A DNA stretch of 64,000 nt, taken from Diphasiastrum complanatum (lineage: Eukaryota; Streptophyta; Lycopodiopsida; Lycopodiales; Lycopodiaceae). This document shows, piece by piece, positions 55,315-64,000 of the stretch. Location of the stretch: positions 11,479,068 to 11,543,067 of the forward strand of contig CM055107.1 of NCBI GenBank assembly GCA_029204225.1, read 5' to 3'. Under the pieces are notes generated by a model, which saw nothing but the letters and a program-made list of their open reading frames with translations, ran no database searches and was not told the origin of the DNA. The stretch's first letter is position 1, and each line of letters opens with the position of its first letter. The translations under genes were made by a program, and so were the position numbers.

Positions 55315-56513
55315 TGTGAAAAAAGTGGATCTTGAATGGATCCAAACTCCCAAAATACTTGGCTAAGATCTTTGCACAACAAGCTACAAAAGCTAGAAAT
55401 GGCAAAGCATCCTAATGCTACCTTTGATACACATGAACTTGACAAAGCATTCAAGAGACAAAAGAAACTAATAAAAGGTACTGATGACAGCCAAAAATAA
55501 CAGCAAAAAAGGCTCCCAATATCAGCCTACCACTTTGGAAACCTCTTAGGATTATACACAAAAGCTTGAAGACAATACACAGAGCAATGCTCTCAATGGA
55601 AGAAGAAACTGTGACAATGATCTATTGATCTCTCTCAACAATACAATAAGTTTCTCCTGTGAAGTTTTTAGCACGTGTGAACTTCACCACACACCCTACA
55701 AGATCTTACTAAGGTGTTGTGATTGCACAAGATTGATCAAAGTACATTATGCTTGAAAAATCTATGACAAGAGCACAATGGCATACATATGATCTCAATA
55801 TTCACAATATGGCAAAACATGCCAAGCTTTCCCTACATGAGAGAGACTCGCATTCCTATAGTGGAGTTGCATGGAAAGTCCACTTAACTGAACCAATTCA
55901 CTTACCAGAGATCCACATGTGTGACTGCATGCATGTACGTTGCATGTACTGCATGTCAACTCATAAAACTGCCTAGACATGTGTAGATCACAGAAACCAC
56001 TTTGCATGTTGCATGCACTGATTGTATGTGGCTTGCATGCATATAGTATGACATTGTATGCTATCTAAACTTCTGCATGTCATCAAAATTGAATCTATCT
56101 AACTCAAATCCGAGCTATACTATAAGGTTATGTGTTCAATTCACATAACTTTTATGTACAATATGAAATTTAGTGGAAATCACCATGGACATGGTCCCAA
56201 ACTCGAGATAGGAAGATAATATTTTAATAATCTTCACATCTCCAACTTGTTCTCCATGAATTTTAGCCTAATATAGGTGAGAGAGATGACTCTCTCTCCT
56301 CTCTCTAGAACTTAGGACCCAATTTTAGGGCACCAGTAGTCTAAAATAGCCAATTTTGGCCTATATGTCCAAATAACATGATTTTGGCATCATTTTGAAG
56401 GTCCTGAAGTTTAAGGCTTCTTCAATATGAAATATATACTAAAGTGAAAGTATCTAGGTCTCTTTCACATGTGTGAAAGGTTAGATCCGAAACTACGTAC
56501 AAAAATTGCCAAT
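55315..56513 (-). repeat. 3' LTR of copia H, interrupted by a solo LTR
   Basis: Matches 63317-63930. At 55658 the match is broken by a 581-bp insertion plus a 5-bp duplication, then resumes at ccaacttgttctcca. Similarity to the 5' LTR stops at 56513, where the two sequences diverge. Confidence 0.88.
55658..56238 (-). mobile_element. Solo LTR in copia H 3' LTR
   Basis: 581 bp, ends TGTGAAG...CTTCACA, flanked by the perfect duplication TCTCC (55653-55657 and 56239-56243). The uninterrupted sequence is seen in the 5' LTR of H at 63657. It is related to the LTR of copia M (52775-53372) in opposite orientation. No coding sequence. Confidence 0.92.
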
Positions 56514-56700
56514 GAACCTGTAAAAGCATATCCAAAATGCTTTGCCCATGTGGCTCCCCTTTGATGCTTTTGACTAGCTTCTAAATGCTACTTGACTCTT
56601 GGTGTTGATGAAGCATTCAAGATCAACATCTTGATCTTCCAATAAAACATCAAGGACTTTGCATTTATAAACATCTTCATATCTGAACCTCTGAAAATAT
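56514..56700 (-). other. Copia H region next to 3' LTR
   Basis: About 190 bp that do not match the 5' LTR. AAAGGGGAGCC on the minus strand (near 56560) could be the polypurine tract, in which case part of this stretch is LTR. No RNase H tail is readable. Confidence 0.4.
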
Positions 56701-57171
56701 AGTTGAAATTCTGTTAGGATCTAGTGCAGTATGCAGATCACATCACACAGTCACCATAGCCACTTCTCACAAGCTCTCAAAGATGGCACAACAAAAGTTA
56801 TTAGATTACAAAGAAACACTATACATATAGAGCATTCACAAGCTGCATGAAAAGACAGGTGTCCTAAAATTGGCCTACCACCTGTCAAACTAAGCTTGGG
56901 CCCAATATGGCCAAATTTGAACAACAAACTTGGGACATGCCCCCAAGTATAGCAAGTACTGTAAATAACTATGTACAGGCTAATTCTTCCTATGTGTGGC
57001 TACCCAGCTAACCGAAGTAGTGGTCTACGAGATCAGTGCCTGATCAATATATCCTAACAAGTCACGTCCCGATCACAACCATATACAGTAAACCAAATAA
57101 ACTATACACTAATTACATCATGACATTTAGAGCTTATACTAATGAATTAGATCACAAGCTGATTTCTAACT
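56701..57171 (-). repeat. Family I LTR, copy 2 (3' LTR)
   Basis: 471 bp, AGTTGAAATTC...GATTTCTAACT. On the minus strand it follows the tract AAGGGAGAG. Confidence 0.9.
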
Positions 57172-59408
57172 CTCTCCCTTAAGCTCAAATGTGATAAGAG
57201 TGAAAAACAATATATTGTAGCAGCATCTGGAGTGTCCAAAGGATGTTATGTTTATCACAGCTACTATGTACTTGACTCACACTCAAGCACAACAACAAAC
57301 CACCAAGTTTGACTCACAAAGTATCATGTAAACACAATGCTCATATAGAGAGTCTACCACACTCTCGACCAACTGACTCGTCCCCAATCCAACTTGACCA
57401 CAAGTGGACCACATGAGCGACATGGCTCAAACTGAGGAAATCCCACTACCACCATGAGACTTACATCCTCCATCTAGTTAGGCTGACATCCTATCAGACA
57501 CTTACAAGCACAAACCTGCAAAGCTAACACGACTGAGGCTCAACTTGAGGAAATCTTACTGCCACCATAAGATTGCACCCTCACCAGATAAACAGCTAGT
57601 AGACAATGACAAGTCAATGAGCATAAAATGACTACTTTGTTCCCGATGTAGCAAATGCACAACCACATACAACTCTGACTCATATCTAAACTCCCGTGAT
57701 AAGGCAACATGCAAGCCCACACACACTCATGCAAACCAACACGAATGATAAAGCCCTGATCACAAAGATCTAAGCATGTACCCTGTAGTGCCCACCTATA
57801 TTCCCCCAAGCTAGCTCCAAGCTGCTCTGTGAATGGTTCCAAACCACTCCTTGAGAATACACTGAGATGTGAACTCCAAAGCTACCATCAAGTCCCTCAC
57901 ATAACTGTGCATGCCAATATCCCTCCAAGTGAGCCTGTGAGATCTTCCATGGCCCAAACCAAATGATCTACACCTTGTCATCATTGGGATCTACATCCCT
58001 GTTGCAATACTGATATGGCAAATTGACTTGACTTATCCAAAGTGGCAGTTGAAGTATATCTCTTCGATGACAAACCTGATACACTACTTCACAGCTACAG
58101 TGACTTGATCAAAATTGCCTTACCGACTGCAAAACTGCAAAATCATCACACTCACCACTCACCAAGAGCATCCAAAGTGTGATTATTGACCCGTTCTTCA
58201 TCCTCTGTGTCTGTCTTGCCCAATGGCTTCCAACTGGCACCACCTCGCACTTCCATCACCTGTGACCGCCAAAATGTGTGTACCTCCAAGCTAGCCCATA
58301 TTTTTCTCCGAACGAGAAATTTCCAAGCTATAGATGCATGTGTCAATGCAACTATCACCTGACTCAACAATGTCACTGCCAATCATACTTGTGAAAGTGT
58401 TCCCCCAAAACGCCACTTGACATTGGCTGGTTCGAACTCCAAAAGTTGAACCTAATCACAAGAATTTTTCACCTGTAACCGGCATACCATGCCTACCTCT
58501 CACCTGTGATTGCTTACCCTCTCAAAATTGTCGCCAATGATGAGTAGTCACGACGCCAAACTGCACTTCTGTCGCCAAAACTAGCTTTCTCCACACAATT
58601 CCGCTACCATTCGCTCCCATACTGCATTTACCGCTTCTAAACACCTTGTTACCCTGTAAGGAGTAAGTAATAATGATTTTAAGCGATAAGATCCATGACC
58701 TTATCAATAGAAACCCTAGTTGTCAATAAATGCAATTTTCTTGAGCTTCTCTCAGACTTGTTCTGGGATTCATCTTGCAGCACTCCACTTGACTGAGGTC
58801 GCCCTCCAAAAACGCCCATCTTCAACTAGTTACAGGTCCACAAAACGTTTCCTATTGAGATAACTTTTCAGTTTTTAGATTGTAAACCCCAGCAGGCTTT
58901 TTCCTTCCATAGCCTGAGAGAAAGGCAATTGCTCTTGACATGCTTCATGGCTGACTCCATCCTTCTAGGATTATCTTGGCCTCAGTAGAACCTTCATGGG
59001 TAGCAGTTTACAGTGTCCAATTCCATCAAGTACAGAGAAAGATCCGTGACTTTCCATTTTTCTTCAACTAGGCCACTTTTTGGCAATTCACAGAACTGCT
59101 CCTTTCTCCTCACACTATAAATGGATCTCAAAATCCACTCAACCCTGAGTTACCACTACCTTGTAGCTCGTTCTGATCCGCTCCGCTCTCCAATAGACGG
59201 AGTACTCAAAGAAACTCGGCCAGCTTCCTATCATAGCCACATACAATCAATTTTGAGCAATTTTCGTGAATTCCCCTCAAAATTCATCTATGATGATCGT
59301 TCTAATCTTTCCCGAAGCTTCTCCTAAGACGCTTTGAGTGCTATTTTTCTTGGTGAAAGATGCTATTGCATAGCTCCACCGGATCGTGCATACCTGCATC
59401 ACCCTGAC

Positions 59409-59420
59409 GCTCTGATACCA
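59409..59420 (-). other. Primer-binding site of family I copy 2
   Basis: The minus strand has TGGTATCAGAGC directly after the LTR end TTTCAACT. Exact initiator tRNA-Met PBS. Confidence 0.9.
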
Positions 59421-59776
59421 AGTTGAAATTCTGTTAGGATTTAGTGCAGTATGCAGATCACATCACACAATCACCATAGCCACTCCTCACAAGCTCTCAA
59501 AGATGGCACAACAAAAGTTATTAGATTACAAACAAACATTGTACATATAGAGTATTCACAAACTGCATGAAAAGACAGGTAACCTAAAATTGGCCTACCA
59601 CCTGTCAAACTAAGGTCGGGCCCAATATGGCCAAATTCGACCCACAAACTTGGGACATGCCCCCAAGTATAACAAGTGCTGTAAATAACTATGTACAGGC
59701 TAATTCTTCCTATGTGTGACTACCCGGCTAACCCAAGTAGCCGTCTACGAGATCAGTGCCTGATCAATATATCCTA
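59421..59776 (-). repeat. Family I LTR, copy 3 (5' LTR, truncated)
   Basis: 356 bp. It matches the first three quarters of the other two copies and then stops at atatatcct. The remaining ~115 bp is missing, so no target duplication can be read. Confidence 0.87.
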
Positions 59777-60654
59777 TATAGTTAGTGAAAACAATGTCAC
59801 TATCATAAACCAAAAGATAGATTTCTACAATTCTATCCAACATGAAGTAGTGTAGATGAAGTTGAGTATCAAACCTAATCAAACCAGACCATTTGGGTTC
59901 AAACCAGACCTCAATGAGCTCACCAATGAGATCTTCCTTGTCTTGAAGAAATTGCCACTTGAGTTGCTCCATGTCTTCTTCATCCAACCTTTTGCCATCT
60001 TGATCATGCATGAACACTCCACCACAATCATAGCATCCTTTGAGTTGATGAAGAGATGTAAGATCCATGTCTTGGATCTTCTCAAGAGTCACTCTTTTTT
60101 CCTTTGTCCTTTCCTTCACAAGACTCCCTCTTAATGATCACACCACAAAAGTTAGCAATCTCCCTCTTGATAGTTGCATCATAAGAAATGGAAGAATTTT
60201 GAACATTAGAAGCCATGAAAAGAATACAAAGGACCTTCAACACAAGAATGATTGAAGTACTTTTTCTTGTCAAACCTGGACTTCTAATCAATGATATAGG
60301 TAATGATAATGAACCCTCACTAACATTCACAAATGCATCTTTCAAAGTACATCCTACTTTGAACACTTCACATTCATCTCTCCCTTTTGACTTGAGATCT
60401 TCCTCACCAAGTCTCATGATAGAACCTTTTGATCTACTTTCTTTATGAATACATGTGACACCACTTGTTTCACAAATGACTTTCTTGGACTCATCACATA
60501 AAGATACAAAAGAAACTTTTTCTTCAAACATGCTCAAAGCACCATCTCTTTCCAAATGAGTAAATAAGTCATTAGCAACAACCATTTCCAAAGAAGAGTA
60601 TTTATCACCTCCATTGATGAAGTTAGCTCTCTTCTTACCTTGCCATTTTTGCAC
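59777..60654 (-). pseudogene. Unidentified reading frames in the pol position of copia H
   Basis: I do not recognise these. Minus-strand 60082-60654 is open for 190 codons, with VVANDLFTHLERDGALSMFE, KVICETSGVTCIHKESRSKG and GEEDLKSKGRDECEVFKVGC. A second frame, 59777-60119, has LHQLKGCYDCGGVFMHDQDG and LDEEDMEQLKWQFLQDKEDL. The Cys/Lys/Glu-rich content looks protein-like. They occupy the place where integrase and RT should be. Captured host sequence or a family-specific accessory gene are both possible. Confidence 0.45.
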
Positions 60655-61063
60655 TTGCCATGTAATTCCATTGAAGTGCCACCAAGACTTGGAAATCTAT
60701 GAGTAGAAGAGTTAAAACATGATACTAATTTAGCACCACATACTCCATTCGACTAGTAGGTAGCACTAATCCATCTTCAAGATCCAATGGATCCAAAACA
60801 TTGATCATAGATTCACCAAAAGTTTCCAAGTTAGCACAACAATAACTATCTCCAGAAGCTCATTAGATTTCAACCTAGATTTAGCATAAGGAAGCTCTTT
60901 AGACTTTGCATAAGATCTACCAATCTTATTGGTGCTAGGAATTGATTTTTAAAAGTTGAGAGAACCACCAACATCCATTTTATTCCTCTTGTTGGACATA
61001 ACAAATGCATCAAGCTTGTAAAGTCTACCTTGTCTATTGCCACTAGCAATCAAGACATCTCCC
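60655..61063 (-). pseudogene. Copia H protease-integrase junction remnant
   Basis: The minus strand reads KGDVLIASGNRQGRLYKLDA near 61000-61060, the stretch that leads into the copia pre-integrase region. After that the frame decays, with stops, and no HHCC module follows. Confidence 0.5.
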
Positions 61064-61399
61064 TTAGTAATGAAGCAAACATCTCCAACAAACTTTGTCT
61101 TGTACCCTTTTTTTTAACATTTGACCAACACTTAGCAAATTCCTTGAAAGTAAAGAAATGTAAAGAACACCATCAAGCCTTGCATTCCTATTAGTAGAAA
61201 GGCAAATAGAAATTGAGCCAATACCTTTGATCATACACTCACCACCATTTGGCATGTGAACCACTTTCTTGGTTCCAATATAAGAGATCAAAGAAGTAAA
61301 GAACTCCTTGTGACTAGTCATGTGTGAACTAGATCCACTATCTATCCACCATGAATCCTTGTCACTTCTACTTGATATTAGACTTGAAGAACACATCAT
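61064..61399 (-). pseudogene. Copia H protease
   Basis: WWIDSGSSSHMTSHKEFFTS holds the copia protease D-S-G triad. It is followed by GECMIKGIGSISICLSTNRN and LDGVLYISLLSRNLLSVGQM, matching the family pattern. The frame shifts after LSVGQMLKK. The active site is intact here, unlike copia B. Confidence 0.9.
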
Positions 61400-61479
61400 G
61401 AGAGAATCACAAGAATCTAGATCCTCATTAGAAGTACAAAAGTTGTTTTGCTTGCTACTTTCATAACTTTGCTTCTTAT

Positions 61480-62183
61480 GACATTCATTTGCAAAATGAC
61501 CTTTTATCCCACAATAAAAGCACTTGAACTTTGACTTATCTTTCTTTCTAAAGAAGTAGAAGAGGAGGAGGATTAATGATCATCATGATCCGAGTTACCA
61601 CTTTTGGACCATTTCCCTTTGCCTTTACCTTTGCCTTTTGACTTTGCCTTTTGTGAAGAAAGCCGCTTCACCTCCACCTTGCAAGGATGCACCATCAAGT
61701 TTTGATTGCAACCTATGTTTTTCAGCCAATAAGATTTCTTGCAAGTCAACCAAACTTGGCAAGACTCTTTGAATGGCAAAACTTTTCACAAGGTTAGCAT
61801 GTTCATCTAGCAAACCATTCAGCATAAATTGGACTATTTCACCATCTTTTATGCTTTCATCGATGCATGCTAAATGATCACTTAAGGACTTAACCCTCAA
61901 GAAAAATGCATGAGCACTTTCTCCCTCTCTTTGTCTACTACTTACCAACTTCCTTGAGAAGTTCATTGGTAACATTCATTTTAATGATATGAAGAGCTCT
62001 TTTAGCCTTCTTATCAAAACTTTGTTGCTCTTGAACTGTGGGTGGTCTCTCTTCAGTTCCTGCAACTATGTCCATGAGTTCATTCAACTCAAGTAAGGAT
62101 TCCATCCTCACTTTCCAGGTAGAGTAGTTTGATGAACTCAACGTATCATTAGTTTCTAACATGATCCCACCATTGGAAGCCAT
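61480..62183 (-). pseudogene. Copia H gag
   Basis: Start at 62183: MASNGGIMLETNDTLSSSNY, then STWKVRMESLLELNELMDIV and QQSFDKKAKRALHIIKMNV (DUF4219/UBN2). A frameshift at about 61960 leads to the second half (61625-61975: FFLRVKSLSDHLACIDESIK and VQFMLNGLLDEHANLVKSFA). The Lys-rich tail (61573-61779) and a CCHC-like segment (CFYCGIKGHFANECHKK type, near 61470-61530) complete it. Several frameshifts. Confidence 0.88.
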
Positions 62184-63304
62184 GAATATAATGATTCTTC
62201 AACTTTTAGACTCTGTCCTAATGCACCTAGCACTCACTTTTCTCTCAACAAATGATGGCTAAGGAGATCTCAGAAGATCTAGGACCCTAAAACACTTCTA
62301 TCTTAAACCTGGCTAGTTTCCAAGCATAGAAAGGAAGATTGAAACACATGCAACACTTTGCACACACTAAGAATGGATTACAAACTCAAACCAACCTAAA
62401 CACACTCTTGCTTAAGCTCTCAAACTTTCCAGCAAGTGACCAAATCAAGTTATGATGTGAAGAGTTACTTGCATTCTTAGAAAATACACAAGACTAGCCT
62501 GCCAAGAGTACCTAGAATTGAACAAACTTGATCAACATATGATCAACACACTAAGATATTGATTCAACTAGTAGAACCACATGTAATCACACTTCTGAAA
62601 GTTTATAAACTCCATCAAGTGATAAGTACAAGCTTTAGAGGTGAAAGAAAGAGCACACTTAGTGAATCACAAGACTAGCTTCACTAGCTTGTCAAATCTT
62701 GGTGTTTAGATATAGATCTAAGATCACTTCACATGAGAATGTTCCTCAACCTATTAAGAACCTAGAAACAAATTTGCATAATGGTTAAAACCTTCCAGCA
62801 AATGCTCCAATCAAATTACATAAGGAGAGTTACTTACATGCTCAACAAAGTACACCAAAATTTATGCAAAAGATTGTTGACAATCTGTTCACCCAAAAGG
62901 GGATCTTTCATCCAAGTGGGAGCTTTGCTCAGCCTTTTGGAGAAATACACAATCACTCAAAGAGTATTTGTCATCCACTTAAAGAGAATGTTCATCCACT
63001 TAAGGAGAGTGTTCATCCACAGAAGTAGAGATTGTCAACAATACATTGAACATAACATTGTTAGTATTAAATATGCACAAGCCTCACAATCAAAAAATGA
63101 TTAGGTGTTATGATCTGATCCAAAATAGCTTCTTCTCAACCTCTGATCTTCAATAGACTTGAAATATTTGATTCACAAGTACAACTCACAAAACAAAGGT
63201 TAGTAAGATTTGATCAATAGTGCAATGCATAATCATGCTAGAACTTGATCAAACATCCAAATATCACCATAAATAAGAATCTTACTAAAAATAACAGCGA
63301 ACTA
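62184..63304 (-). other. Copia H leader
   Basis: About 1.1 kb between PBS and gag without a coding motif. Contains a 21-bp tandem repeat at 62971-63020. The plus-strand frame at 62781-63104 crosses this repeat and is probably chance. Confidence 0.6.
62971..63020 (+). repeat. 21-bp tandem repeat in copia H leader
   Basis: Units start at 62971, 62992 and 63013 with tcatccacttaa, each followed by a purine-rich agagaatgt/ggagagtgt; the third is partial. Confidence 0.8.
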
Positions 63305-63316
63305 GCTCTGATACCA
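63305..63316 (-). other. Primer-binding site of copia H
   Basis: The minus strand has TGGTATCAGAGC directly after the LTR end TTTTCACA. Confidence 0.9.
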
Positions 63317-64000
63317 TGTGAAAAAAGTGGATCTTGAATGGATCCAAACTCCCAAAATACTTGGCTAAGATCTTTGCACAACAAGCTACAAAAGCTAGAA
63401 ATGGCAAAGCATCCTAATGCTACCTTTGATACACATGAACTTGACAAAGCATTCAAGAGACAGAAAAAACTAATAAAAGGTACTGATGACAGCCAAAAAT
63501 AACAGTAAACAGGGCTCCCAATATTAGCCTACCACTTTTGGAAACCTCTTAGGATCATACACAAAAGCTTGAAGACAATACACAAAGCAATGCTCTCAAT
63601 GGAGGAAGAAACTGTGACAATGATTTATTGATCTCTCTCAACAATACAATAAGTTTCTCCAACCTGTTCTCCACAAATTTCAGCCTAATATAGGTGAGAG
63701 AGATGACTCTCTCTCCTCTCTCTAGAACTTAGGACTCAATTTTAGGGCACCAGTAGCCTAAAATAGCCAATTTTGACCTATATGTCCAAATAACATGATT
63801 TTGGTGTCATTTTGAAGGTCCTGAAGTTTGAGACATCTTCAATATGAAATATATACTAAGGTAAAAGTATCTAGGCCTCTTTCACATGTGTGAAAGGTTA
63901 GATCCAGAACTACATATAAAAATTGCCAATTTAGGCCTCAAATTAGCTAAGAAATATTGACAATTTTCACACTCTGTTTTTGGTCACCACCCTACTAGAC
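63317..64000 (-). repeat. 5' LTR of copia H (cut by window edge)
   Basis: Starts TGTGAAAAAAGTGG at the PBS and matches 55315-56513 without the 581-bp solo-LTR insertion. The outer end lies beyond the window. Confidence 0.9.

Larger units (their letters stand above)
56701..59776 (-). mobile_element. Family I element, copy 2: non-coding LTR element
   Basis: 3,076 bp on the minus strand: 5' LTR 59421-59776 (truncated), PBS 59409-59420, internal 57172-59420, polypurine tract (57172-57184), 3' LTR 56701-57171. The internal 2.25 kb shows no gag or pol motif in any frame, so it is a large non-autonomous (LARD-like) element. The LTR ends AGTT...AACT are non-canonical. It probably inserted into copia H: H sequence lies on both sides. 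Confidence 0.85.
55315..64000 (-). mobile_element. Defective copia H without visible integrase, RT or RNase H
   Basis: Minus-strand element. The 3' LTR (55315-56513) and the 5' LTR (63317 to beyond the right edge) start with the same TGTGAAAAAAGTGG and match for hundreds of bases. PBS at 63305-63316. Gag and protease lie at 61064-62183. Between protease and the 3' LTR, once the family I copy (56701-59776) is set aside, only about 1.5 kb remains. That has an unrelated frame and no copia integrase, RT or RNase H motif. It is thus a large derivative that would depend on enzymes from elsewhere. Confidence 0.82.

Noticed and set aside
62781-63104. 107-codon plus-strand frame in the copia H leader
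   Set aside because: It is open mainly because of a 21-bp tandem repeat (a multiple of three) and has no motif.

Overview
This window looks like a repeat-dense stretch of a land-plant nuclear genome. The reasons are one spliced U-type cyclin gene with canonical GT-AG borders, many Ty1/copia and Ty3/gypsy retrotransposons whose primer-binding sites match plant initiator tRNA-Met, tRNA-derived SINE heads, a fold-back MITE, and visibly AT-rich DNA without operons or ribosome-binding sites. Nothing here fixes the species. The deep nesting and low gene density would suit a large plant genome such as a fern, gymnosperm or other repeat-rich lineage, but that is inference.

Layout. (1) 1-11328: a minus-strand copia element (A) whose 3' LTR runs off the left edge. 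Its gag holds two later insertions: a solo LTR (4189-4839, 5-bp duplication ATCAC) and a complete copia element B (5183-10126, duplication TGGAT). (2) 11330-32154: a block bounded by two ~2-kb arms in inverted orientation (11330-13311 and 30076-32154). Inside are unidentified coding-like remnants, a truncated copia (C, 18540-19783) fused to a truncated gypsy (D, about 19784-25212), a MITE, a copia 3' end (F), and a small spliced-looking exon pair. (3) 32590-40685: a minus-strand gypsy element E of the same family as D. A long accessory coding region with coiled coils lies 3' of its pol. (4) 40690-49400: gene-poor DNA with SINEs and tandem repeats around the only recognisable host gene, the cyclin (43791-45019, minus, two exons). 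(5) 49400-53735: the 3' end of a plus-strand copia (J) and the 5' LTR and PBS of another (M). (6) 53736-64000: a nest in which a non-coding LTR family (I, three LTR copies) and a solo LTR sit inside or next to a minus-strand copia derivative H. H keeps gag and protease but has no visible integrase, reverse transcriptase or RNase H.

How it fits together. Every retroelement reading frame seen is broken by stops, frameshifts or internal deletions, so none appears autonomous. The cyclin is the only gene that looks intact. The nesting gives a relative order: A is older than B and the solo LTR at 4189; H is older than the solo LTR in its 3' LTR, and probably older than the family I copy.

Points most worth a second look: the ~20.8-kb inverted-repeat-bounded block with its unidentified exon-like remnants; LTRs with AGTT...AACT ends instead of TG...CA in two unrelated families (one with a perfect 5-bp target duplication); the gypsy family whose two copies both carry a promoter-like segment and a coiled-coil reading frame after integrase; and copia H, whose pol is replaced by an unrelated reading frame.
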